DNA of 64,000 bases from Kaistella faecalis (lineage in GTDB: Bacteria > Bacteroidota > Bacteroidia > Flavobacteriales > Weeksellaceae): the NCBI RefSeq assembly GCF_019195395.1, contig NZ_CP078067.1, forward strand, positions 682,001 to 746,000, written 5' to 3'. The position numbers and the translations under genes are program-made. Below the pieces are notes generated by a model. The model saw only the letters and a list, made by a program, of their open reading frames with translations. It did not search any database and had not been told where the DNA came from. This document shows positions 45,331 to 53,820 of the stretch, in pieces (positions within the stretch are counted from its first letter, which is position 1; each line of letters opens with the position of its first letter).

Positions 45331-46311
45331 ATGTCCACAGAAAAAAACAGTAGGGAGAAAACCAGACTTCATCTCCGCAATAGAAACCGCGAGAGATATG
45401 ATCTGGATGCCTTGAAAACAGCCGTTCCGGAACTGGAAAATCACATTAAAACCAATAAATACGGCGATGATTCTGTGGATTTCGCAAATCCGGAAGCGGT
45501 AAAATTACTCAACAAAGCGCTCCTCAGCCACTACTACGGTATTAATAACTGGGACTTCCCTGCTGAGAATCTTTGTCCGCCGATTCCCGGAAGAGCAGAT
45601 TATCTGCATTATATGGCCGATTTGCTTGGTCAGAGTAATTTTGGCGGAATTCCACAAGGTGATAAAATTACCGCGCTGGATGTGGGTGTGGGCGCTAACT
45701 CCATTTATCCGATCATTGGCGTTACAGAATATGGCTGGAATTTCATCGGTTCAGATACAGATGTAAAATCAGTGGAATCAGCACAGAATATTGTAGCGGC
45801 TAATGAACAGTTAAAAGATAAAGTTGAAATCCGCTTGCAGAAGGATTCTGACACAATTTTTCACGGCATCATTAAAGAAGACGAGAAAATAGATTTTACG
45901 CTCTGTAATCCTCCGTTTCATGCTACTGCCGAGGACGCGGAAAAAGGTTCCCAGAGAAAAGTGCGCAATCTTACGGGTAAAAATACGCCAGCTCCTGAAC
46001 TCAATTTTGCGGGAATCAGCAATGAGTTGATTTATCCCGGAGGCGAAATTGCTTTCATCCGGAAAATGATTGCTGAAAGTAAAGACTTTGGGAAAAACTG
46101 TTATTGGTTTTCCACGTTGATTTCAAAGGAATCCAACCTGAAAAAAGTATATAAACTTCTGGAGGAAGCGGAGATTTTCCACCTAAAAACAATTCCGATG
46201 GGAACCGGTAACAAATCCAGCAGAATCATCGCCTGGACTTTCCTCAATAAAGAAGAACAGAAAGAATGGCGGGAAAAATCTTGGAGAAATTCGGCAGAAA
46301 ACGATAGATAA
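45331..46311 (+). CDS. rlmF: 23S rRNA (adenine(1618)-N(6))-methyltransferase
   Basis: Methylates A1618 of 23S rRNA. 326 residues: the N-terminal basic start KTRLHLRNRNRERYDLDALK, the ALDVGVGANSIYPIIG SAM motif, and the N6-adenine catalytic motif CNPPFHATAEDA (about 194-205) followed by GKNTPAPELNFAGISNELIYPGGE all match RlmF. Length is normal. It is followed by a terminator at 46319-46356. Confidence 0.95.
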   Translation: MSTEKNSREKTRLHLRNRNRERYDLDALKTAVPELENHIKTNKYGDDSVDFANPEAVKLLNKALLSHYYGINNWDFPAENLCPPIPGRADYLHYMADLLGQSNFGGIPQGDKITALDVGVGANSIYPIIGVTEYGWNFIGSDTDVKSVESAQNIVAANEQLKDKVEIRLQKDSDTIFHGIIKEDEKIDFTLCNPPFHATAEDAEKGSQRKVRNLTGKNTPAPELNFAGISNELIYPGGEIAFIRKMIAESKDFGKNCYWFSTLISKESNLKKVYKLLEEAEIFHLKTIPMGTGNKSSRIIAWTFLNKEEQKEWREKSWRNSAENDR

Positions 46312-46318
46312 AACTTAA

Positions 46319-46356
46319 AAAAACCTCTTTTAAATGATTTTAAAAGAGGTTTTTTT
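46319..46356. terminator. Bidirectional terminator between rlmF and the J-domain gene
   Basis: aaaaaacctcttttaaa pairs with ttttaaaagaggtttttt around a three-base loop, with T tails on both strands. The genes are convergent. Confidence 0.88.
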
Positions 46357-46363
46357 GTGAGGA

Positions 46364-46810
46364 TTAATCCACCATCGCTTCGCCGGCTTTTCTGTAAACA
46401 AAATTTCCGTAGATATGTCTTCGTGCGAATCGGCTTGGGGAATCCGCGTTTACCATTTTGATGTAGGTATTTCTCGGCACACCGATGTATTCAAACATTT
46501 TACCGTTGAGATGCTGAATTTTCAGAATCTGTTTTTCGTATTCAAAATCCTGGATGTTTGATTTGGAAGTGGTTTCTGTGTATTCTTCTTTGTATTTTTC
46601 CTGAGTCTCCGGGTTGATGCTTACCAGAAAGTGATACGCCTCAATTACTGATTTGCTTTTTTCCTCTGCATCCAGTTTTCCTTCTTCATCATTTACAAAT
46701 TTATCGGGATGAGCGTCCTTCATTGTATTTCTGTAAATGGTTTTCAGGTCTTTTAAAGTTGCGGTTTTGTCAACTCCTAGCAATTTTCTGTGTTCGCCAA
46801 TTCTTTTCAT
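46364..46810 (-). CDS. J-domain/KTSC domain fusion protein
   Basis: 148 residues with two recognisable parts: an N-terminal J domain (about 7-65) with HPD at 34-36 (LKTIYRNTMKDAHPDKF) and a C-terminal KTSC domain (about 93-145, KIQHLNGKMFEYIGVPRNTYIKMVNADSPSRFARRHIYGNFVYRK). J domains stimulate DnaK; KTSC domains occur in lysyl-tRNA-synthetase-associated and other proteins of unclear function. A DnaK co-chaperone delivering a specific client is plausible. Its -7 box is at 46908-46915. Confidence 0.82.
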   Translation of the reverse strand: MKRIGEHRKLLGVDKTATLKDLKTIYRNTMKDAHPDKFVNDEEGKLDAEEKSKSVIEAYHFLVSINPETQEKYKEEYTETTSKSNIQDFEYEKQILKIQHLNGKMFEYIGVPRNTYIKMVNADSPSRFARRHIYGNFVYRKAGEAMVD

Positions 46811-46907
46811 ATTTGGATTTTATAGATTCATTAATAAATAAGAATGGCTGTCAACGTTTTGTTTTCATTAAATATGAACGACTTCCTCTTATCTGAATTT
46901 CGGGGTG

Positions 46908-46915
46908 CAAAATTA
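46908..46915 (-). promoter_or_regulatory. -7 promoter box of the J-domain/KTSC gene
   Basis: TAATTTTG on the - strand, about 97 nt before the ATG at 46810. Confidence 0.45.
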
Positions 46916-46993
46916 GTCTTTTAAAATTTAATGGATTTTCAAGATGAAAGTTTTAGGATTTTGATTGCCACAATACATTGGTATGAGAAATAT

Positions 46994-47001
46994 TATCTTT
47001 G
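46994..47001 (+). promoter_or_regulatory. -7 promoter box of the FAD monooxygenase gene
   Basis: TATCTTTG. It overlaps the ATG-frame start at 46999, so translation must begin later, at 47053. Confidence 0.65.
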
Positions 47002-47052
47002 CCTCAATTATTTTTCAGAGTGAAAATTTCTTTACTTAAACAGGACCAAATC

Positions 47053-48504
47053 ATGAAAACGCAGAATGAAATGAACCGCTGGACGGTCTGTAAAGAATGC
47101 GCAGGGCGCGGCAAAAAAAAGCAGAGAATCCGTAAAAGTGTAAAGATTCGCTACGAAAGAGCGTTGGAGGAATTTAAAAATTCAGATCAAAAAGGACCTT
47201 TACCGGTACGTCCGCATTCGCATCTCTTACCGTGTCCAATCTGTTCCGGCTCAGGGTTAATTGCATCGAAAGATTTTCGAGCGCCCGATCATGAAAAATT
47301 TCCACGAGTTGCCATTATCGGCGGCGGAATTGGTGGAGTTGCGCTGGCAGTTGCCTGTCTACACCGCGGCATTCCTTTTACCCTTTACGAGCGGGATGAA
47401 AGCTTCGCTGCGCGTTCACAGGGATATGGACTTACGCTTCAGCAGGCGAGTAAAGCGATTGATGGCTTTGGGATTTTCAGTTTAGATAAAGGAGTGGTTT
47501 CTACAAGACATCTGGCTCACACACCCGGCGGTAAAGTGGTTGGGGAATGGGGAATGCGAAAATGGATGGAAAATAATACGAGAAATGACTCAAAACGGAG
47601 CAATGTTCACATCGCAAGACAGTCTCTGCGTTCAGCACTTTTAAATCAACTCGCCGGAACGGATTACATCAAATGGGGACACCAATTTATCAGTTTTAAT
47701 GAAAATAAGAATGGTATTGAACTAACTTTTCAGGTTGACGGAAAAACAATTGACGAACAGAGTGATTTACTTGTAGGCGCTGACGGAATCCGAAGCGTGG
47801 TAAGAAATCTTCTGATTGGCGAAGACAGTTCTCCCCTGCGATATCTTGGCTGCATTGTGATTTTAGGCATCTGCCCGTTAAGCGCACTCGAAAATTCCAG
47901 TCATCACCTTCTGGATTCGGCGACCGTTTTTCAGACCGCAAACGGGAATGAAAGAATATACGTTATGCCTTATGACGCTGACTCAGTGATGTGGCAGCTC
48001 AGTTTCCCGATGTCTGAAGAAGATGCGAAAGCGTTAAGTGAAAAGGGCTCAAAAGCCCTTAAAGAAGAAGCCATTCTACGAACACCGTGGCACGCTCCCA
48101 TCCCGGAAATTTTAATCGCGACCGATGATAGTTTAATTTCCGGATACCCCGTTTACGACCGCGATTTACTCAGCGCAGATTCATTAGCGCAGGCGGGAGC
48201 AATAACTTTAATGGGTGACGCCGCGCACCCGATGAGTCCGTTTAAAGGTCAGGGCGCAAACCAGGCACTTCTTGATGCTTTATCACTTGCCCGCGAAATT
48301 TATAAAAAATGCAGTACCGGTTTCAACTGGAGGGAAAACGGAATCCGGGAACATCTATTAAAACCCTTTGAAACTGAAATGCTGGAGCGCAGCGCCATTA
48401 AAGTAAAAGATTCCGCTGCCGCTGCCGAATTTCTTCATTCCGAAATTGCCTTATATGAAGGCGACGAACCCCGTGGCAAAGTTCTGAAGCGAAGAGAAAG
48501 TTAA
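47053..48504 (+). CDS. FAD-dependent monooxygenase with N-terminal zinc-ribbon-like domain
   Basis: 483 residues. The first 75 residues have two DnaJ-type CxxCxGxG motifs (CKECAGRG and CPICSGSG) separated by a basic segment, a likely zinc ribbon. From about 85 onward it is a class A flavin monooxygenase: dinucleotide fold VAIIGGGIGGVALAVA, LVGADGIRSVVR, and the FAD motif GDAAHPMSPFKGQGANQALLDA. Such enzymes hydroxylate aromatic or other organic substrates with NAD(P)H and oxygen. Start 47053 is chosen because the -7 box covers the earlier one. The substrate is unknown; TetX-type drug modification cannot be excluded but motifs do not favour it. Confidence 0.85.
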   Translation: MKTQNEMNRWTVCKECAGRGKKKQRIRKSVKIRYERALEEFKNSDQKGPLPVRPHSHLLPCPICSGSGLIASKDFRAPDHEKFPRVAIIGGGIGGVALAVACLHRGIPFTLYERDESFAARSQGYGLTLQQASKAIDGFGIFSLDKGVVSTRHLAHTPGGKVVGEWGMRKWMENNTRNDSKRSNVHIARQSLRSALLNQLAGTDYIKWGHQFISFNENKNGIELTFQVDGKTIDEQSDLLVGADGIRSVVRNLLIGEDSSPLRYLGCIVILGICPLSALENSSHHLLDSATVFQTANGNERIYVMPYDADSVMWQLSFPMSEEDAKALSEKGSKALKEEAILRTPWHAPIPEILIATDDSLISGYPVYDRDLLSADSLAQAGAITLMGDAAHPMSPFKGQGANQALLDALSLAREIYKKCSTGFNWRENGIREHLLKPFETEMLERSAIKVKDSAAAAEFLHSEIALYEGDEPRGKVLKRRES

Positions 48505-48577
48505 TTTTTGCTGTAAAATCTCCTGTTTCGAAACTTAGCGTTTTAAAATACGCAACAAAAATTTCCCTCAAAAATCC

Positions 48578-48585
48578 TATCTTTG
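48578..48585 (+). promoter_or_regulatory. -7 promoter box of tyrS
   Basis: TATCTTTG, 21 nt upstream of the ATG at 48607. It excludes the TTG at 48583 as start. Confidence 0.65.
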
Positions 48586-48606
48586 CCTCTTAAAATTTTT
48601 AAGAAA

Positions 48607-49902
48607 ATGAATCCCTTTATTGAAGAACTGAAATGGCGCGGCCTGTATGCCGACATGATGCCCGGAACCGATGAGCAACTGAATAAAGAAATGACGACTG
48701 CTTATATCGGCTTCGATCCTACGGCAGATTCTTTGCATATCGGGAGCTTAATTCCTATTAAAGTTTTAGCTCATTTTCAACAGCACGGTCACAAACCGAT
48801 TGCTTTGGTTGGCGGCGCCACAGGAATGATTGGTGATCCGTCAGGCAAATCTACAGAGCGAAATGCGCTTGATGAAGAAACCCTGAACCACTACGTTTCC
48901 TGTCTGAAAGGCCAGCTTTCAAAATTTCTAAAATTCGACGGTACCGAAAGTAACAGCGCAGAACTCGTGAATAATTACGACTGGATGAAAGAATTTTCTT
49001 TCCTGGAGTTCATTCGTGATATCGGAAAAAACATTACCGTAAATTACATGATGGCGAAGGAATCTGTGAAAAAGAGAATCACAGGCGAAGGCGGCGCGGA
49101 AGGAATGAGTTTTACAGAATTTACATACCAACTTCTTCAAGGTTATGATTTCCTGCATTTATACAGAGAAAAAAATGTAAAACTTCAGATGGGCGGTTCA
49201 GACCAGTGGGGAAATATCACCACAGGAACAGAACTTATCCGCAGAAAAGCAAAAGGTGAAGCATTTGCGCTTACCGTTCCTTTAATTACAAAAGCCGACG
49301 GTTCTAAGTTCGGAAAATCAGAAGCCGGAGAAAACTATTGGCTCGACGCGAAAAGAACGTCGCCTTATAAATTCTACCAGTTTTGGGTGAATTCTACCGA
49401 TGCAGATGCTGAAAGATTCATTAAATTCTATACTTTTTTAAGCAAAGAAGAAATTGAAACGTTAATCGCAGAACATCAAACCGCGCCTCACGAAAGAAAG
49501 CTTCAGAAAAAACTGGCAGAAGAAGTGACGGTTTGGGTGCATAACCGCGAAGAATATGAGAAAGCAGTTAAAGCTTCAGAAATCCTTTTCGGAAGATCAA
49601 CTGCCGAAGATCTGGTGAATCTTGATGAAGCAACCTTTCTGGAAGTTTTTGAAGGTGTTCCACAGAAAGAAATTACAAGAAATGAAGTAGTGGGTAGCAA
49701 TATCATCGATTTGATTTCTGAAAAATCAGGTTTCCTGAAGTCGAAAGGCGAAGCGAGGCGCGAACTGAGCAGCAACGCCATCTCGGTCAATAAAGAAAAA
49801 GCAAATGAAACTTTCGAAATCTCAGAAAAAGATCTGATCGACGGAAAATTCCTGCTTCTGCAGAAAGGCAAGAAAAATTACTTTATCGTGAAAGCGGTAT
49901 AA
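48607..49902 (+). CDS. tyrS: Tyrosine--tRNA ligase
   Basis: Charges tRNA-Tyr. 431 residues: Rossmann fold with HIGH-type motif DSLHIGSL, the tyrosine-binding QGYDFLHLY and [14 protein letters not shown]-type loop KFGKS, and an S4 RNA-binding domain at the C terminus (about 365-431). The TTG at 48583 in frame overlaps the -7 box and is not the start. A terminator follows at 49908-49932. Confidence 0.97.
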   Translation: MNPFIEELKWRGLYADMMPGTDEQLNKEMTTAYIGFDPTADSLHIGSLIPIKVLAHFQQHGHKPIALVGGATGMIGDPSGKSTERNALDEETLNHYVSCLKGQLSKFLKFDGTESNSAELVNNYDWMKEFSFLEFIRDIGKNITVNYMMAKESVKKRITGEGGAEGMSFTEFTYQLLQGYDFLHLYREKNVKLQMGGSDQWGNITTGTELIRRKAKGEAFALTVPLITKADGSKFGKSEAGENYWLDAKRTSPYKFYQFWVNSTDADAERFIKFYTFLSKEEIETLIAEHQTAPHERKLQKKLAEEVTVWVHNREEYEKAVKASEILFGRSTAEDLVNLDEATFLEVFEGVPQKEITRNEVVGSNIIDLISEKSGFLKSKGEARRELSSNAISVNKEKANETFEISEKDLIDGKFLLLQKGKKNYFIVKAV

Positions 49903-49907
49903 AACAG

Positions 49908-49932
49908 AAATCCGGATAAATTTTCCGGATTT
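49908..49932 (+). terminator. Terminator of tyrS
   Basis: aaatccgga / tccggattt, 9-bp perfect stem followed by TTTTATTTTT. Confidence 0.88.
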
Positions 49933-50025
49933 TTTATTTTTTGCATAGCATTTATCTAGGGACTCAGAATTTAGGAGTGATTTGTTCTTTTTAAAATTTG
50001 TACTTTTACCGCTAAATTTTTTTTA

Positions 50026-50778
50026 ATGGTTATTATCATCTTTATTGCTGTCCTTTGGTATTCAGGACTTTTTTTTCAGACTTTTTTCCTGCACCGTTAC
50101 GCGGCGCACCAATCTTTTAAAATGTCACGTTTCGGCGAAAAACTTTGCTATGTGCTGACATGGATTACTCAGGGATCAAATTATCTTTCCGCTTACGGTT
50201 ACGGCGTTATGCACCGCATGCACCACGCTTATGCCGACACCGAAAAGGATCCGCATTCTCCAAAATACGACCACAATCTTTTCACGATGATGTGGCGTAC
50301 CAAATCAATCTACCAGCAGATCAACCAGCAGAAGGTAAAAATAGAGGATAAATTCACCAAGAACGTTCCCCAATGGGAAGGTTTCGATAAGTTCGCGAGT
50401 TCATGGGGTTCCAGAATTGGTTGGGCGATTGCCTACACCGCATTTTTCTATTTCTTTGCGACGGCGTGGTGGCAGTGGATTCTGCTTCCTGTCGCTTACA
50501 TGATGGCACCGATTCACGGCGTAATCATCAACTGGTTCGGACATATTTACGGTTATGTGAACTTTAAGGTTTCAGACACCTCAAAAAACCTCTTCCGTTT
50601 CGACTGGTTAATGATGGGCGAAGGTTATCATAACAATCACCACAAACATGGCGGAAGAGCAAATTTCGGCGGCGTTAGATGGCACGAAATCGACGTAACC
50701 TACGTGATTATGCTATTGCTTGATAAGATGAAACTGATCAAACTGAAACCAGTAGCTGTTGTAAAAAGAGAAATTTAA
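50026..50778 (+). CDS. Fatty acyl-CoA desaturase family membrane protein
   Basis: 250 residues with several membrane helices. The three histidine boxes for the di-iron centre are HRYAAH (23-28), HRMHH (63-67) and HNNHH (about 206-210 in GEGYHNNHHKHGG), so it is a delta-9-type acyl desaturase. It is shorter than typical enzymes at the N terminus but complete in motifs. Introduction of double bonds into membrane lipids, e.g. for fluidity, is expected. A variant -7 box TACTTTTA lies at 50001-50008. Confidence 0.9.
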   Translation: MVIIIFIAVLWYSGLFFQTFFLHRYAAHQSFKMSRFGEKLCYVLTWITQGSNYLSAYGYGVMHRMHHAYADTEKDPHSPKYDHNLFTMMWRTKSIYQQINQQKVKIEDKFTKNVPQWEGFDKFASSWGSRIGWAIAYTAFFYFFATAWWQWILLPVAYMMAPIHGVIINWFGHIYGYVNFKVSDTSKNLFRFDWLMMGEGYHNNHHKHGGRANFGGVRWHEIDVTYVIMLLLDKMKLIKLKPVAVVKREI

Positions 50779-50797
50779 ATACAGCTTTCTAAAATGT

Positions 50798-50824
50798 AAA
50801 CCGGATTTTAAATCCGGTTTTTTT
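50798..50824 (+). terminator. Terminator of the desaturase gene
   Basis: aaaccggattt / aaatccggttt, almost loop-free stem followed by more than six T. Confidence 0.88.
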
Positions 50825-51334
50825 TATGTCCTGCCTGAAAATTTTCTACTTGTTTTTGAAGTTCATCATTTGACGTTTGTTGCAACAATCTAAAATTAAT
50901 GATGCTTCAAACTTATGAATGCCGCGAAGTTAACGGATGAAAATCTGACGTTAAATTACTAACCAAATTGCAAACTTAAATTGGAAGATTTCTGCATAAT
51001 ATATAGCAAATGAGGTAAGGAGCAATTCAGCAAAACGCATGACACAAATGTAAAAACGGCAAAATCTTTTATAAATTAACTTAAAGTAATTTTTAGAATT
51101 TAAATATAATTAATTGTTTGTCAGCTGTTAAATCAAAACTTATTTAAAGTAAAAGTTTACTGATTGATTTTATCTGATTATAAAGACAGAATTTTTTATT
51201 TCGAAGAATTGAAACTTAAATTAGTAGCAATTGCCTGAGCTCTTTGAGTCAAAAGCGAGAGCTGACAGCCGGACGTATTTTCGGAAGAAAACACAAATAT
51301 TGTTGCTCCTGAAAAAATAGAATATCTTTGTTCC
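50825..51334. other. 510-bp AT-rich intergenic region without an identifiable gene
   Basis: Between the desaturase terminator and the carboxylesterase gene I see no convincing ORF or RNA gene. The end contains the inverted repeat agctct...agagct (about 51239-51264) and the -7 box at 51323. A 46-codon ORF on the - strand (51196-51336) overlaps the promoter and is considered doubtful. The low GC and lack of codon structure fit a decayed or regulatory spacer. Confidence 0.6.
51323..51330 (+). promoter_or_regulatory. -7 promoter box of the carboxylesterase gene, next to the ATG
   Basis: TATCTTTG ends 4 nt before the A of the ATG at 51335, the same spacing as at queD, implying a leaderless mRNA. 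Confidence 0.65.
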
Positions 51335-51973
51335 ATGGATTTATCTTACCTCGTTCGCGAACCCCAAAACATCACCCCCGAAACTCCACTTTTAATTCTG
51401 CTTCACGGCTACGGAAGTAACGAAGAAGATCTTTTTGCCTTCGTCCCGACCCTGCCGGAAGATTGGCTTGTGGTGAGTTTCCGTGCGCCGCTCAATTCTC
51501 AGTACGAAGGTTTTTCGTGGTACGATATCGACCTCATGAATGTGGAAAACCGAATTGACGTTCCCCAAGCCAAAGAATCACTGGAAGGGCTGCTGCAGAA
51601 CATCATGAAGGTAACGAATCATTACGGACTTACCGAGAATGAAACGCACCTATGCGGATTCTCGCAAGGTGGGATTCTTGCCTATGCGTTAGCCTTGCAA
51701 CACCCGCAGCTTTTTTCGAAAGTGGCTTGCTTAAGCGCATATCCGGAAGAAAAACTGATGGAGAATATCGTAAAAGACAAAAAGAAACTGGAGCACATGA
51801 GATTTTTTGTTTCTCATGGAACTGATGATGCTGTGATTCCTTTGGAATGGGGACGAAAAGCGGCAGACTTGCTCTATGATTTAAGCTGTTATTTTACATT
51901 CAGAGAGTACATGAACGGGCACGGTGTGAACCAAAAAAATTATATGGACCTGATGGAATTTTTCAGGAAATAA
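51335..51973 (+). CDS. Phospholipase/carboxylesterase family alpha/beta hydrolase
   Basis: 212-residue cytosolic hydrolase of the acyl-protein thioesterase/carboxylesterase group. LLILLHGYGSNEEDLF forms the oxyanion region, the nucleophile S110 is in GFSQGG, the acid is D164 or D165 (HGTDDAVIP) and the His H196 (NGHGVN). The N terminus from 51335 is the conserved one, so the start is not further downstream although the promoter abuts it. Substrate unknown. Followed 55 nt later by a secreted esterase. Confidence 0.9.
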   Translation: MDLSYLVREPQNITPETPLLILLHGYGSNEEDLFAFVPTLPEDWLVVSFRAPLNSQYEGFSWYDIDLMNVENRIDVPQAKESLEGLLQNIMKVTNHYGLTENETHLCGFSQGGILAYALALQHPQLFSKVACLSAYPEEKLMENIVKDKKKLEHMRFFVSHGTDDAVIPLEWGRKAADLLYDLSCYFTFREYMNGHGVNQKNYMDLMEFFRK

Positions 51974-52028
51974 ATTAGTTTTAAAAACATCTGACAATCT
52001 TTCGAACATTTTTTCTTTAAAATCCGGC

Positions 52029-53156
52029 ATGAAATCATTTTCCATTTTTTTATTAACCGTTTTAGCGGGAAGCTTCACCGCCCAGGTAAAACTTATAGTA
52101 ACGGTCCCGTCAACAACGCCGGAAAACACCAAAATTTTCATGGCATCTTCACTGAACAGCTGGAATCCTACAGATTCAGGTTTTGAACTGAAGAAAAATG
52201 CTGCCGGAAAATACGAACTGGAAATCCCTGAGAACAGTGGTAAAGTTGAATATAAGTTTACGCAGGGAAGTTGGGAAACAGCAGAAGGAAATGCATCAGG
52301 GAAGGGAATTGAAAACCGGACATTTACATTCACCGGAACTCCTCAAATCATAGAAAACACAATTCTTTTTTGGCCTAAACCTGAACCTAAGAAGTACACC
52401 GCATCAAAAAATGTAAGAATTCTGAGTGAAAATTTTGCGGTGCCTCAACTCGGAACCACACGACGGATCTGGATTTATCTTCCGGAAGATTACCATAGTT
52501 CGAAGAAGAAATATCACGTGATTTATATGCATGACGGACAGAATTTATTCGACAACCTTACCTCTTTTTCCGGGGAATGGCAGGTTGATGAAACGATGGA
52601 TAAGCTCTTCAGGGATGGCAAAAAACAAGCAATTATAGTAGGAATCGACAACGGTGGCAGCGAAAGGCTGAACGAATACTCCCCCTGGAAAAACACAAAA
52701 TACGGAGGCGGAAAAGGTGATCTTTACGCAGATTTTCTTGCTCAGACCCTAAAACCATATATTGATAAAAACTACAGAACGCTTTCTTCGGCAAAAAGTA
52801 CCGGATTAGTCGGTTCTTCAATGGGTGGATTGATTTCGTTTTATACCGGATTAAAATATCCTGAGAAATTCGGAAAACTTGGCGTTTTCAGTCCCAGTCT
52901 ATGGTTTGCGAAGGAAGATTTAAACGCATATATCCAAGAGCATTCAAAATCTTTGAAAAAGACAAAAATCTATCTTCTCGCAGGGAGAAAAGAGTCAGAG
53001 GAAATGGTTACCGATATAGAAAAGGTAACTCCCATCCTGATTAGCAAAGGAATCTGCAGGAAAAATATTGTAACGAAATTTGATGATTACGGAACGCATT
53101 CCGAAAGTTACTGGGCTAAGGAATTTCCGGCGGCTTATCTGTGGCTCTTTAATTAA
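52029..53156 (+). CDS. Secreted esterase (EstD/Fes-like) with N-terminal carbohydrate-binding-like domain
   Basis: 375 residues. Signal peptide MKSFSIFLLTVLAGSFTAQ. Residues about 20-110 are an E-set/CBM20-like beta domain (MASSLNSWNPTDSGFELKKN, GKVEYKFTQGSWETAEGN). The remainder is an alpha/beta hydrolase of the esterase D/enterochelin-esterase group: VIYMHDGQNLFD, nucleophile in GLVGSSMGGLISF and a late His in YGTHSESYW. It could deacylate polysaccharides or siderophores outside the cytoplasm. Together with the amylases it fits glycan use. Confidence 0.88.
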   Translation: MKSFSIFLLTVLAGSFTAQVKLIVTVPSTTPENTKIFMASSLNSWNPTDSGFELKKNAAGKYELEIPENSGKVEYKFTQGSWETAEGNASGKGIENRTFTFTGTPQIIENTILFWPKPEPKKYTASKNVRILSENFAVPQLGTTRRIWIYLPEDYHSSKKKYHVIYMHDGQNLFDNLTSFSGEWQVDETMDKLFRDGKKQAIIVGIDNGGSERLNEYSPWKNTKYGGGKGDLYADFLAQTLKPYIDKNYRTLSSAKSTGLVGSSMGGLISFYTGLKYPEKFGKLGVFSPSLWFAKEDLNAYIQEHSKSLKKTKIYLLAGRKESEEMVTDIEKVTPILISKGICRKNIVTKFDDYGTHSESYWAKEFPAAYLWLFN

Positions 53157-53165
53157 TGTTCTGTA

Positions 53166-53666
53166 TTAATCAAAATGATTCGGATGACTCTTTTTGATCT
53201 CTTCTACCGTTCCCAACACTTTTTCTTTAAGTGAATTCTGATAGTTCTCTAATTTTTCCGAAATTTTTGCATCTGAGGCACCGATGATTTTAGCGGCTAA
53301 AATTCCGGCATTCGCGGCGCCGTTCAAAGCTACTGTCGCAACAGGAATTCCCGACGGCATCTGTAAAATAGAAAGTACAGAATCCCATCCGTCAATCGAG
53401 TTTGAAGATAAAATCGGGACACCAATCACAGGCAAAGTGGTACAGCTCGCTACCATTCCGGGTAAATGTGCTGCGCCGCCCGCGCCGGCGACAATTACTT
53501 TCAGGCCGCGGGATTTTGCTGTTTTTGCATAATCAAACATTCTTTCCGGAGTTCTGTGGGCTGAAACCACTGTTAATTCATAAGGGATTTCCATTGATTT
53601 CAGAAAATCTGCTGCCTGCTGCATGATTGGCAAATCGCTTTGGCTGCCCATTATAATTCCGACCAT
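53166..53666 (-). CDS. purE: 5-(carboxyamino)imidazole ribonucleotide mutase
   Basis: Isomerises N5-CAIR to CAIR in purine synthesis. 166 residues with the class I PurE motifs [20 protein letters not shown] and the [12 protein letters not shown] and [19 protein letters not shown] loops. A -7 box lies at 53689-53696. Its partner purK is 2.8 kb away on the same strand with four genes between, so they are not an operon here. Confidence 0.97.
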   Translation of the reverse strand: MVGIIMGSQSDLPIMQQAADFLKSMEIPYELTVVSAHRTPERMFDYAKTAKSRGLKVIVAGAGGAAHLPGMVASCTTLPVIGVPILSSNSIDGWDSVLSILQMPSGIPVATVALNGAANAGILAAKIIGASDAKISEKLENYQNSLKEKVLGTVEEIKKSHPNHFD

Positions 53667-53688
53667 TTTTTAGCTTTTATTAGATAAT

Positions 53689-53696
53689 CAAAGATA
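53689..53696 (-). promoter_or_regulatory. -7 promoter box of purE
   Basis: TATCTTTG on the - strand, 22 nt before the ATG at 53666. Confidence 0.6.
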
Positions 53697-53785
53697 AAAA
53701 TTTAATCATAAAAAATGGGATAATCTGCGTGATTAGATTTGCGTGAATTAAAGGTTAAACTATACATTACTAAGGCGAAATTAGC

Positions 53786-53793
53786 TACTTTTG
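53786..53793 (+). promoter_or_regulatory. -7 promoter box of the MFS transporter gene
   Basis: TACTTTTG, 27 nt before the ATG at 53821. It overlaps the in-frame TTG at 53791, which is therefore not the start. Confidence 0.6.
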
Positions 53794-53820
53794 CAGTTCT
53801 TTTCCAACTCCTTTTTCCCC

